A stretch of 35,255 nt of DNA from Pseudomonadota bacterium (GTDB lineage Bacteria; Myxococcota_A; UBA9042; GCA-2863065), in NCBI GenBank assembly GCA_005776585.1, contig SXOX01000253.1:1-35255 (forward strand), written 5' to 3'. Shown one piece after another: positions 16,559 through 24,897 of the stretch. Positions within the stretch are counted from its first letter, which is position 1, and each line of letters begins with the position of its first letter. A program made the translations under genes and the position numbers. The notes under the pieces are model-generated. The model was given only the letters and a program-made list of their open reading frames with translations. It was not told the origin of the DNA and did not search any database.

Positions 16559-17494
16559 ATGAACACCACCGAGCGCGACTGGATGAGTTTTTCGACGTTC
16601 ACCTTTGGCGAAGGCGCCGCGACCCGCCTCTACGCGCCCCAGAGCGACATCCTCGTGCGCGACCTGGCGCGGCCCCTCAAGATCACGGCGAACGTCTTCA
16701 GCCGCTCCGCCAACGTCCTGTGGGGCATCGAGTCGTCCGCGTCGTTGTCCGGTCGATGGACCACGTTCATCGACGATATGGGCAGCGGCGAATCGCCCGG
16801 CGCGGGAGCCAACCAGATGGTCATGGTGGTCGACCCGCGCCTCAACCCGATGCTCGGGCAGGGGTCGCGGCTCTTCCGCTGGTTCATCGACGTGCCCACC
16901 GTCGGTGCGGGCCAAACGAAGTTGCTCTCCGCGCAGCTCCGGGTTGACGATGCATGCGACTGCGGGCCGTCGTTCGAAGTCACGACCGCTGGTGCGCTGG
17001 CCTCACCCATCGCCAACCTGCGCTTGTCGGCCAACGCGGATCTCCTCCGCCGGCGTCCTCTGGGTCTGACCGACACAATGGCCCGATCGACGCTTCCGCT
17101 CGGCCCAAGTGTCGACCTCCTCCCGTGGACCAGCCTGCACGGCACCATGGCCACGTCCAGCTCCCCGGTGCTCCTACCGATCGATGCGCCGTTCGATACG
17201 AATGGCCTCTGCTCGCTGCTTCTCAACCTGGAGACGCTCTACGCCAGCAATGCGACCGTCGCGCTCGAGACGTCGCACACTCTGGAGGGTGACCGCACCG
17301 GCGCTTGGGTCGCGCTCTCGGCACCGGCGGCCGTGATGGGCGGCACCTATGTCCTCTCGAAGCAGCCGCACGTCCTGATTGACGCCGGCAACCTGCAAGT
17401 CCAGCTCCTGCGGCGGTATCTACGCATCAAGGTCACGAGCACGGCCACGCCGTGGAAGCTCTGCCTTCGCGCGCAGATGACGGTATGCGGCTGA
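16559..17494 (+). CDS. Uncharacterised protein with two copies of a ~95-residue module
   Basis: This 311-residue protein matches no family I recognise. The start is firm: AGGAGG (16547-16552), overlapping the previous stop, lies 6 bases before the ATG. Residues about 38-131 and 218-311 look like two copies of the same module found in the preceding small protein. Each has a strand ending in (L/V)xxxIExS or ALETS, a Gly-x-Trp turn (SGRWTTF, TGAWVAL), then a basic aromatic strand (SRLFRWFIDV, LLRRYLRIKV) and a final Cys-bearing strand. This suggests a beta-sandwich. No signal peptide or membrane segment is visible, so export would need another route. Its stop overlaps the start of the next gene by 10 bases. 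An adhesin, appendage or tail-like structural role is conceivable but unsupported. Confidence 0.8.
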   Translation: MNTTERDWMSFSTFTFGEGAATRLYAPQSDILVRDLARPLKITANVFSRSANVLWGIESSASLSGRWTTFIDDMGSGESPGAGANQMVMVVDPRLNPMLGQGSRLFRWFIDVPTVGAGQTKLLSAQLRVDDACDCGPSFEVTTAGALASPIANLRLSANADLLRRRPLGLTDTMARSTLPLGPSVDLLPWTSLHGTMATSSSPVLLPIDAPFDTNGLCSLLLNLETLYASNATVALETSHTLEGDRTGAWVALSAPAAVMGGTYVLSKQPHVLIDAGNLQVQLLRRYLRIKVTSTATPWKLCLRAQMTVCG

Positions 17495-17991
17495 GCCAAA
17501 CGCGGCCTGGCGCTCGTCGCGCCGGCCAGGTGCTGAGCATGTGCGTTCTGGCCGCGAGCTGCGGGGCCGAGGTGCGCTTTGACGAACTGCCGTGCCGCGC
17601 GAGCCAGGGGTGCACCGAACCGCCTTGCCCGGAGGGTGCCCGGTGCTCGCAGAGCTGCAGCGGGCGGTGCAAGCCTTTCGATTGCGAGCACAGCGAGAAT
17701 TACGGGCCGTGCACGCCGTTTGATTGCAAAAATTCGGTCGACTGCAAGAAGCACGGGCTGTGTTCGGTTGCCAAGTGCTACCTGCCGTATGAACCGGGTC
17801 AGCTTCTCAGCAAGTACACGACCAAGTGCGGGATTGGGGGTGACGCGGACTGTGAAGGATCGGAGGACTGCGGGCTCCGAGGGCTGTGCGTGGTGCGAAA
17901 GGGCATCGGCGAGACTGAGTGCGGAATGTACACCGCATGTGTCGAGCGGAGTGTCGTCTCGAGCTCCGACATCGGCATCTCCCATGACTGA
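17485..17991 (+). CDS. Small Cys-rich lipoprotein, unknown function
   Basis: This 168-residue product has a start ATG that overlaps the preceding gene (stop at 17492-17494). The N-terminus has an Arg-rich n-region, then the hydrophobic stretch QVLSMCVLAASC, with lipobox LAASC and lipid-attached Cys26. The mature part has 18 further cysteines in about 140 residues, an even number consistent with nine disulfides, spaced in short motifs such as KPFDCEH, TPFDCKN, EDCGLRGLC and GLCSVAKC. The two PFDC segments suggest an internal duplication. Disulfides require the periplasm or cell surface, so this is the only member of the cluster with a clear export signal. It may anchor or receive its neighbours' products. 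It is unlike the CTDC repeats in spacing. Confidence 0.82.
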   Translation: MRLSQTRPGARRAGQVLSMCVLAASCGAEVRFDELPCRASQGCTEPPCPEGARCSQSCSGRCKPFDCEHSENYGPCTPFDCKNSVDCKKHGLCSVAKCYLPYEPGQLLSKYTTKCGIGGDADCEGSEDCGLRGLCVVRKGIGETECGMYTACVERSVVSSSDIGISHD

Positions 17992-18008
17992 CATCGCACG
18001 GGCCCGCC

Positions 18009-21000
18009 ATGGATAGCACGGACTTCGCCTGGCTTCCGCCACACGCGGCGGACTTCGTCAGCGGTGTCGACCTCTCCTTCGTAGAGGCGACGCTCGATCG
18101 CATCATCCGGGAGGGCGCCACGGCGACTCCGTCCGCCGTGAGCCCGCTCTCGCCGCTGTCGGTGGCGGTCGCGCCATACGGCCGACTGACTGCCGTCCTC
18201 GGCAAGCCCCTGGTCATGGCCGCGGTACAGCAGCCCGTGGCCGTCGGCGGCCAACCGGCTCCGCCGCTGGACCCGGTGTCCAAGAAGCCCCGCACCCGAC
18301 TGACCCTCGAGATTGTGGTGCCCTTCGAAACGACCATCCTGTCGTTCTTCCTGCCGTCGTCGGGCGGGCTCGTGCGACTTCGGGACGACTTTGCCGCGGG
18401 AAAGTTGACGCTGGACAAGAACACGAACCCGAATGTGATCGTCCCCTATCTCGACGATCACCTCGACGTCGTCGTCGGCGGAATGTCGTTGCTGGCGTTG
18501 ACGCTCCATCTCGTCGAGCGGCGGCGCTCCGACCCGTCGACCACAACGTCTGTCGCCCGCGTCGCGATCGAGACGGCTCCCGGGAAGGGAGGCGTCCCTG
18601 CGGAGCGCGCGATGGCCTACGACGCGCTTCGCGGTGAACCAACCGGGCTTGTGACCGACATGGTGCAGGTCATCTGGGAGGACCTGCTTCACCGGGTGCG
18701 GGGCTGCGTATCCTCGGTCGCGCTCAACGTTGCCGAGACCCCGATCTCTCCGGACGACGTCGCGGCGCGGTTCGCCCGCACGCGGCCCTTTGGAGGCCTC
18801 ATGGCAGCCCTCGACACCGCGAACAACCTGCGCGCTTGGCCACAGGTTTCATCGGACTCTTCTCCGCCCCAAACGTTCCTGTGTGATGAAGTGACCTTCC
18901 GGCCGGCGACGGATGTCGCCCACAACCCCGAGTGCGCGCTGTCCCTCGGGCGCAAGCTGCTGGTGGACACAAAGCCGGACCTCGATCTTGCGGTCGCAAA
19001 GGCGCGGGCTGTGCTCTATCAGCGCCTTGCGCCGTACGAGTCCTCGAGCGCCGATGTACTCGAGGGGCTCATGGCGGCGAGCCTCCGGCAGTTGTTCGGA
19101 GCGGTGGACGTCGACAAGGAGATCCAGGCGTTCATGGACGGGACGACCTCGAACGCCTTCGCCGACAACCTGAAGGCGGTCATGGACCTCGACGGACCGC
19201 CGAGCCCATTGCCGGGCATCGACAGCGCGCGGGCGCTGCTCAGAAATGCATTGGATGGTGCCTTGGCCCGCACGATTCAGCCGCCGGGGCCCCTGAGCTT
19301 TCGCTTCCCTGAGCGAATGACCTCCTATCTCGACGATCCCGCATTCTTGACCCAGGTCGTCATGAGTCGGCTCCGCGACGCCGGGCGTCTTTCGGATCAA
19401 ATCGCCGTGCGAATTGAGAACGCGTTCTTCGACCTGCCGGAGGTCCTGACCCATCGCCACGAAATGGCTCCTCTCATCGCCGAAGAGATCCTGCACATCC
19501 CCGGCCTGGAGACCGACGCCTTCATCCTCGAGACGGTGGAGCGCTACCGCCGCCTCATCCTCACGCACTCCGTGCCCCTCATCCCCGTCGAGGCGCCGAC
19601 GGCCGGCGTCGCGCGGCCCGACGGCTCGCAGGTCCTGCTTGCGGGGAGTCGACTCGATGACAACGCCTTCGACGGCGTGGCGCCGGCCGTTGCCACGCTC
19701 CCCAAGGAAGCACCGCTGCGTCCGACGCCGCCGCCCGGCGGAGCCAACAGCTACGGCTATGTTTCTGGGCGTTTTCTGGCCCACTTCCTGGTCGGTGGCC
19801 TGAAGAACGTGCTGATGACGCTCGTCGGACCGCCAAACTTCAACAAGTGGGCGGTGTTCGCGGCCCAGGCGCCATTCCCCATGCCGAAGGGACCGGCGAT
19901 GAACGGGGCCGTGCAGCTCGGCACGGCGTTCGAGGACATCGACTCCCTCCCTCTGTCGCTCCTGCCCATGCTGCGTGACTCGGGGCTCGTGGGGCCGGAC
20001 GGCGTGTTCAACCAGGAGCAGGCTGGCGCGATGTTTGGCGTGTCGCTGTCTCAAATCGACACGACCATCATCTTGCACCGGCTGAGCCTCCAGAAGGTCC
20101 GTGTCGTGCTGCACCCTGGCGAGAGCCCGACATCCGCGCCGTGGCCGGAGGACGCCAATGTTCCCGTTGTTGCGCCGCGCCTGGACCTGATCTTCGACCT
20201 CGACATGCGCATCGACCTCGACGATCTCTGCGTCACGCCGCTCGGTCCGGGCGGTTGCTATGGCGACTACCACATCGACGGTCGCGTCTTGCATGGCGGC
20301 GTGGCCTTCAGGCTCCACATCGCGGGCAACGGCCAGATGAGCCTGCTTCCCAGCGCGCTCGAGACAGCGTCAGTCGTGCTCGGCGATGAGAGCAGCACGG
20401 CCAAGCTCGACGGGCTGCTCTGGTTTGCGGAGAACGGCGTCCCTGCCTTGCAAACGTTCTTTCGAGTGCTGGTTGGTCTTCTCACCGGCGGAGCGGGAAT
20501 CCTCATCCCGCTCGTGGAGAACGGTGAGTTGCCAATCGGGGGAGATATCGGTGGGCTGCCAGGCAACACCCAGGGCCTGATGCGCGACCTGGCCCGCCGG
20601 CTGCTCGCTCAGGTGATCGAAGCCGGAGGATTCGATGGTGAGGCGCTGCAATCAGCGTTCGGCCCGTCCCGGCTGGATTGGATGACCAGCCTCGAGGTCA
20701 CGCCGGCGGGCGGACTGCGCCTCGCGGGCCACGTCGCGGTCGACTCCAACACACGGGTCGCTCGCACCAAGGTCGTTCTCCCCGTCGGCCCCCTCGTCGC
20801 GCTCGACGAGCTGGAACATCGCGCGAGCCTGAGCGCGATGTTCCTAACGGCCGCGATGAAGGACAGCGGGTCCTCCGAGCTGCCGGAGTTCTTCTTCCTT
20901 TTCAAGGACCGGGTGCTCGATCTTGCCCGTAAACACGGAGGCCTGAGCGCGTTCAGTGCGGGCATCCACGTGGTCTCGGAGGACAAGGGTGCGATTGGCA

Positions 21001-22304
21001 TGGCCAAGAGCGACCCTGCGGGAGTCGACGGCGCGCGACCAAGTGTTCGGCTCGATCCATTGCTCTTCTCGAAGGCGTCGTCGATGTTGCTGAACCTGGC
21101 CCGCAACGAGCTCAAGGCCCGCACCTCGCTCTGGCTCGCCGGAGTCGCCAGCTATCAGTACATGGCCGGCAAGATGGACGTTCATCAGTGGGCGCTGTCC
21201 AAGAACTACGGCCTCGGCCCGATCTTTCCGGTCGCGCTTCCGGGCTTCGGGTCCCCGGTTCCCCAGGGCTTCGATCCCGGCGTCCTGTCGCCCGTGAACG
21301 CGACAAAGGTGTACGGCGCATTCGAGTCGGGTCTCGCAAGCCCGTGGCCGAACTTCGTTCCATATTCCATGGTGACCCAGGACCGGATTGTAGCGCTGGG
21401 AGGCACGCCGGTCTCCGGCGTCCCCGCAGTCTCCGGGACAGACGATCGACCGACCGTAGTCGGGCGGCTCGACAGCGAGAGGCTCTTCAAGCTGTCGATC
21501 ACGGAGCTGGGCGCCACGCGGACGCCGGGCGATCCGCCCAAGGGCCTGCCGAAGGGCGGCAGCTACGCCGCGATCGCCGATGTGACGCTCTACCCCGACC
21601 CGCCCGTGCGGCGGCAGACGTTCACGCTCGGCCTGACGACCTGGGGAAAGTCGAACCAGCCCTACGCGCTCAAGGTCGAGGACAGCGGCGCGACCTGGCT
21701 CGTGCAGGCCTACGAGACCGCCATCGGCATCGAGATTGACGTCCCGGCCGCCGAGCTCGTGGGTCTGGCCTGGGATGCCTGGCCGTTCTTGCGCTACCGG
21801 TTCTACGTCCAGGTGAAGCCGAACAAGTGGATCGCGTTTCAGGGATCCTGTGCGCCAGACTTCGGCCAGCCGTATTCGAGCGGCCAGCTGCTCCCGCCCC
21901 CGGTAGCAACGCGGCAGGCAGTCAAGTCCTTCGGCGACCTGGAAATCGCCGATCGCGTGGTCGACGTTCGCATCCTGTCGAAGCAAGTAGCGGCTCCCGA
22001 CGGCGGCACGATGTTCGTCCCTGCGATCCAGCTCGGTGCGCAATACCTGGAGCTCATCGCCGCGTACAACGGCAAGTACCCACTCCCGCCACTCGGCCTC
22101 GTCGGCATTGTGGGAAAGCTCGGGATGAAGAAGTCGAACTTCCAGGTGACCGTTGAGTGCGAGGTTTGGTCCGCTGCCAATCCAGTCGGCTCAGCCCATC
22201 CGGCGCGAGGGACCGTTGGATTTCAAACGACGATGTCGTCGACGATTGCCAAGATACAGTGGCTCGCGGGCGATCCCAACGCCGAGTACGGCACGGAATT
22301 CTAG
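18009..22304 (+). CDS. 1431-residue protein of unknown family
   Basis: This is a very long open frame with consistent G/C-ending codons and balanced composition, so it is certainly coding. I recognise no domain. It starts 17 bases after the lipoprotein stop, with no strong ribosome binding site, implying co-transcription. There is no signal peptide. Visible traits are alternating strand-like stretches (LTLEIVVPFETTILSFFLP near 99-117; LDLIFDLDMRIDLDDLC near 725-741), a hydrophobic segment near 814-836 (VLVGLLTGGAGILIPLV), few cysteines, and a C-terminal third rich in Pro, Gly and aromatic residues with a Trp-containing end. Large beta-rich proteins with lipid-transfer or tail-fibre folds are possible, but I will not assign one. 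It is the last gene of the 16143-22304 cluster. Confidence 0.85.
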   Translation: MDSTDFAWLPPHAADFVSGVDLSFVEATLDRIIREGATATPSAVSPLSPLSVAVAPYGRLTAVLGKPLVMAAVQQPVAVGGQPAPPLDPVSKKPRTRLTLEIVVPFETTILSFFLPSSGGLVRLRDDFAAGKLTLDKNTNPNVIVPYLDDHLDVVVGGMSLLALTLHLVERRRSDPSTTTSVARVAIETAPGKGGVPAERAMAYDALRGEPTGLVTDMVQVIWEDLLHRVRGCVSSVALNVAETPISPDDVAARFARTRPFGGLMAALDTANNLRAWPQVSSDSSPPQTFLCDEVTFRPATDVAHNPECALSLGRKLLVDTKPDLDLAVAKARAVLYQRLAPYESSSADVLEGLMAASLRQLFGAVDVDKEIQAFMDGTTSNAFADNLKAVMDLDGPPSPLPGIDSARALLRNALDGALARTIQPPGPLSFRFPERMTSYLDDPAFLTQVVMSRLRDAGRLSDQIAVRIENAFFDLPEVLTHRHEMAPLIAEEILHIPGLETDAFILETVERYRRLILTHSVPLIPVEAPTAGVARPDGSQVLLAGSRLDDNAFDGVAPAVATLPKEAPLRPTPPPGGANSYGYVSGRFLAHFLVGGLKNVLMTLVGPPNFNKWAVFAAQAPFPMPKGPAMNGAVQLGTAFEDIDSLPLSLLPMLRDSGLVGPDGVFNQEQAGAMFGVSLSQIDTTIILHRLSLQKVRVVLHPGESPTSAPWPEDANVPVVAPRLDLIFDLDMRIDLDDLCVTPLGPGGCYGDYHIDGRVLHGGVAFRLHIAGNGQMSLLPSALETASVVLGDESSTAKLDGLLWFAENGVPALQTFFRVLVGLLTGGAGILIPLVENGELPIGGDIGGLPGNTQGLMRDLARRLLAQVIEAGGFDGEALQSAFGPSRLDWMTSLEVTPAGGLRLAGHVAVDSNTRVARTKVVLPVGPLVALDELEHRASLSAMFLTAAMKDSGSSELPEFFFLFKDRVLDLARKHGGLSAFSAGIHVVSEDKGAIGMAKSDPAGVDGARPSVRLDPLLFSKASSMLLNLARNELKARTSLWLAGVASYQYMAGKMDVHQWALSKNYGLGPIFPVALPGFGSPVPQGFDPGVLSPVNATKVYGAFESGLASPWPNFVPYSMVTQDRIVALGGTPVSGVPAVSGTDDRPTVVGRLDSERLFKLSITELGATRTPGDPPKGLPKGGSYAAIADVTLYPDPPVRRQTFTLGLTTWGKSNQPYALKVEDSGATWLVQAYETAIGIEIDVPAAELVGLAWDAWPFLRYRFYVQVKPNKWIAFQGSCAPDFGQPYSSGQLLPPPVATRQAVKSFGDLEIADRVVDVRILSKQVAAPDGGTMFVPAIQLGAQYLELIAAYNGKYPLPPLGLVGIVGKLGMKKSNFQVTVECEVWSAANPVGSAHPARGTVGFQTTMSSTIAKIQWLAGDPNAEYGTEF

Positions 22305-22316
22305 GTGTGGCCGGAG

Positions 22317-22333
22317 GCCACCGCAACGGTGGC
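22317..22333 (+). terminator. Hairpin after the 1431-residue gene, possible terminator without U-tract
   Basis: GCCACCG (22317-22323), loop CAA and CGGTGGC (22327-22333) form a perfect 7-bp stem 12 bases after the stop. An alternative stem, GTGGCC/GGCCAC (22307-22312/22316-22321), is mutually exclusive with it. No T-run follows. It lies between convergent genes. Confidence 0.35.
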
Positions 22334-22404
22334 AGTCGTGGCGTGATTCCGCGACCCGGTGGTCGTAATCGCGCAGGTAGGCTCGATCAAGCGGCGAAGC
22401 GAGG

Positions 22405-22812
22405 CTAAGCCGCGCTGGTCGCGAGCGTCGCGGCGGCGATGAGCACGAGCCCGGCCACGCTCACGCCCCAGATGGCCGTGCGCACGTAGGCCAGGCCGGC
22501 CACGTAGACGCCGAAGTAGGCAACGCGCGCCCAGAAGAAAAGTGCTGCGCCCTGCGTCACGCGCTCGGTCGAGGCGCCGGAGAAGCGGGCCGCGGCGATG
22601 AGCGCGGCCAGCAGGACGAGGTTCTCGAGCATGTTCTTCGCGGCCCGATCCGCGCGAGCCGCGAGCGGGGAGGGCTCCGGGACGTTGTCGCGATTGCCGA
22701 ACGCGACGACGAGGCCCGGCGGTGTCCAACCCCGAGACCGCAGGATGCTCGCGGTCACGAGCATGAACCAGGTCAATACCGCGGAGTAGACGAGATACGT
22801 AAGATCAGTCAT
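22405..22812 (-). CDS. MAPEG-domain membrane protein
   Basis: This 135-residue protein has four predicted membrane helices, as in the MAPEG family (membrane-associated proteins in eicosanoid and glutathione metabolism). The family signature appears as FGNRDNVPEPS followed by ARADRAAKNMLENL (about 38-65); Asn/Glu residues in this stretch line the glutathione site in characterised members. FWARVAYFGVYVAG matches the later helix block. Bacterial members of this short type are mostly uncharacterised, so glutathione use is only possible. I chose the ATG at 22812 because AAGGAG lies 10 bases upstream; longer upstream extension is out of character. It converges on the 1431-residue gene and is divergent from the IgGFc-binding-like lipoprotein gene. 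Confidence 0.9.
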   Translation of the reverse strand: MTDLTYLVYSAVLTWFMLVTASILRSRGWTPPGLVVAFGNRDNVPEPSPLAARADRAAKNMLENLVLLAALIAAARFSGASTERVTQGAALFFWARVAYFGVYVAGLAYVRTAIWGVSVAGLVLIAAATLATSAA

Positions 22813-22968
22813 CGCGCAGGCGCTCCTTGGGTGCACTCGCAGGCCGCACGCGGACCTCCGGACGCTCAACATACTCCCAACCGCCGGGAGGCGGCCAGCG
22901 GGACCTCGGACAAGGCACGGCAAGCGGACTTCGGCTAGGATGCTGTGCGGCAACGCCCGGGAGGCCCC

Positions 22969-24756
22969 ATGCACGCTCGCTGTTCCCATCGCACCCTTCT
23001 TGCCGCGCTCGCCCTCGTCGCGTGCACCGAGACCAAGACCGGCTCGACGGTTGGCGGACGCTTCGGACTCCCCGACGTCGAGTCCGACGGCGCCGTTCTC
23101 GAGGAGATCGCCGGTACGAGCGACGTGCCGACCGGCACCACCGACACGCCGGCGCCGCCACCCGACGCGCTCACGTGCAAGCCCGACTGCGTCGCGCCGC
23201 AGAAGTGCGTCAACGGCACCTGCCAGCTCCCGGGGAAGTGCCCGCCCAATACCTGGCTCTGTCACGGCCTCAAGAACAAGAAGCAGTGCCTGCCCGATGG
23301 AAGCGACTACGGCGAGATCATTACCTGTCCCGGCGAAGAGTACTGCACGGCAGGGAAGTGCGGCATCAAGTGTCAGAGCGATCCCAAGTGGGGCAGCTAC
23401 GTCGGCTGCGCCTTTTGGGTCACCGACCTCCCCAACTATCCGGACCCGACGCTCAACCCGACGCCGAAGGACCTCCCGTGGGCGGTGGTCGTCTCCAACC
23501 CGAACGAGCTGCCGTCGAAGGTTCAGTTCACGCTGCCTCCGGATCTGCTGCTATCGGAGGGGACGATCGCGGGCAACACCTCCGAGGTGTTCTATCTCCC
23601 CGGGATGGCCATCACCACGACCGGCGTCACGAAGTCCGCGGTCCACATGGCGGCGGACCGGCCGGTGCTCGTGCATCAGTTCAACCCGTGGGACAACAAG
23701 TTCTCGAACGACGCGTCGCTCATCCTGCCCGAGCCGATGCTTGGTACGGACTACGTCATTCTCACCTGGCCGACGTCACCCTTGGCGCTCGTGCCCTTCC
23801 CCGGCTTTCCGGCCGACAGCCAGAACGGCTACTTCACGGTGCTGGCACCAACGAACGGGACGCAGGTGACCATCACCGTCACCGCACACGTCAACGCCGG
23901 CACCGGCGTGAGCGAGCTCAAGCCAGGCGAGAGCCTCACGGTCACGCTCCAAGCCGGCGAGGTGCTGAACATCGAGGCCGATCCCACGGGCCTGTTCGAC
24001 CCGATGGACCTGTCGGGCTCGACCGTCACGAGCAACCGGCCGATCTCGGTGTTCTCGGGACACGAGGAAGCCGTCATCGGCGAGACGCCGAAGAACCCGA
24101 ACCCGTTTCCTGGAGACCCGCCGGACAATGGTCCCTGCTGCGCCGACCACCTCGAGGAGCAGCTACTGCCGGTCAACCTGCTTGGCACCACCTATCTCGC
24201 GCTGAAGTCCAAGCCGCGTGGCTCGCCGTCGGAGCCGGACTACTGGCGCGTCCAGGCCGCCGCGGACAACGTGACGCTCAAGACGATCCCCGCGGTCCCG
24301 GGCATCGACGGCGTCGTGCTCAAGGCGAAGGGCAACTGGATCGAAGCTCAGTTCACCGACTCCTTCGAGCTCCAGGCCAGCGGGCCGGTCCAGGTCATGC
24401 AGTACCTCGTGAGCCAAGGCGCGACGGTCCAGTTCATCGGCGATCCCATCGACATCGTGGCCATCCCCATCGAGCGCTTCCGGCCGAGCTACGCGCTGAT
24501 GGTGCCGCCGAAGTACGCTGAGAGCTGGGCGAGCGTGGCGATCACGGCCGGTACGACCGTGTCACTCGATGGCGTCGCCGTGCCAACCGGGACGTTCGCG
24601 CCCATCGGCTCGGGGAAGTGGTCGCTCGGCTGGGTCAAGCTGAGTGAGGGCATGCACCAGCTCACGGCCGATCAGAAGTTCGGCGCCACGATTTACGGCC
24701 ATAACGGCGCCGTGGGCTATGGCTTTCCCGCGGGCCTGTCCTTGCCGAGCGAGTAG
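22969..24756 (+). CDS. IgGFc-binding-like surface lipoprotein
   Basis: This 595-residue product has a lipoprotein signal ending in LALVAC (Cys19), then a Thr/Pro/Asp-rich linker and a small Cys-rich region (about 60-135) with CVNGTCQLPGKC-like spacing. The main domain, about 145-590, resembles the IgGFc_binding N-terminal domain (PF17517): VHQFNPW, SGHEEAV, CCADHLEEQLLPV and LGTTYLAL are its landmarks. In bacteria this domain is common in Myxococcota, Bacteroidetes and Planctomycetes surface proteins, and its ligand is unknown. The start ATG has GGGAGG 5 bases upstream. Upstream in-frame codons to 22945 would separate the signal peptide from the start. It is probably outer-membrane anchored and surface-exposed. 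Confidence 0.84.
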   Translation: MHARCSHRTLLAALALVACTETKTGSTVGGRFGLPDVESDGAVLEEIAGTSDVPTGTTDTPAPPPDALTCKPDCVAPQKCVNGTCQLPGKCPPNTWLCHGLKNKKQCLPDGSDYGEIITCPGEEYCTAGKCGIKCQSDPKWGSYVGCAFWVTDLPNYPDPTLNPTPKDLPWAVVVSNPNELPSKVQFTLPPDLLLSEGTIAGNTSEVFYLPGMAITTTGVTKSAVHMAADRPVLVHQFNPWDNKFSNDASLILPEPMLGTDYVILTWPTSPLALVPFPGFPADSQNGYFTVLAPTNGTQVTITVTAHVNAGTGVSELKPGESLTVTLQAGEVLNIEADPTGLFDPMDLSGSTVTSNRPISVFSGHEEAVIGETPKNPNPFPGDPPDNGPCCADHLEEQLLPVNLLGTTYLALKSKPRGSPSEPDYWRVQAAADNVTLKTIPAVPGIDGVVLKAKGNWIEAQFTDSFELQASGPVQVMQYLVSQGATVQFIGDPIDIVAIPIERFRPSYALMVPPKYAESWASVAITAGTTVSLDGVAVPTGTFAPIGSGKWSLGWVKLSEGMHQLTADQKFGATIYGHNGAVGYGFPAGLSLPSE

Positions 24757-24806
24757 GCTTGCTCGAAAAAAGTCAAAAAAAAGAGCGGTGGGTCGAATTT
24801 GACTCA

Positions 24807-24836
24807 TTGCCCCCAGGGTCGGATCTGCCGTCTAAT
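24807..24836 (+). promoter_or_regulatory. Candidate promoter of the HYR/TSP3 protein gene
   Basis: TTGCCC (24807-24812), an 18-base spacer and TCTAAT (24831-24836), five of six matches to TATAAT, would give a leader of about 55 bases containing GGAGGAG before the ATG at 24898. A TTGACT at 24799 is less well spaced. Confidence 0.5.
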
Positions 24837-24897
24837 ACCGTCGGTGGAAGTTCGCTCAACAACCAGAATCCCGACAACACGATGGAGGAGTACCAGG

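Noticed and set aside
24764-24783. A6 and A8 runs after the IgGFc-binding-like gene, considered as a terminator
   Set aside because: No stem precedes the runs on the plus strand. They would be a T-tract only for minus-strand transcription, where no gene ends.
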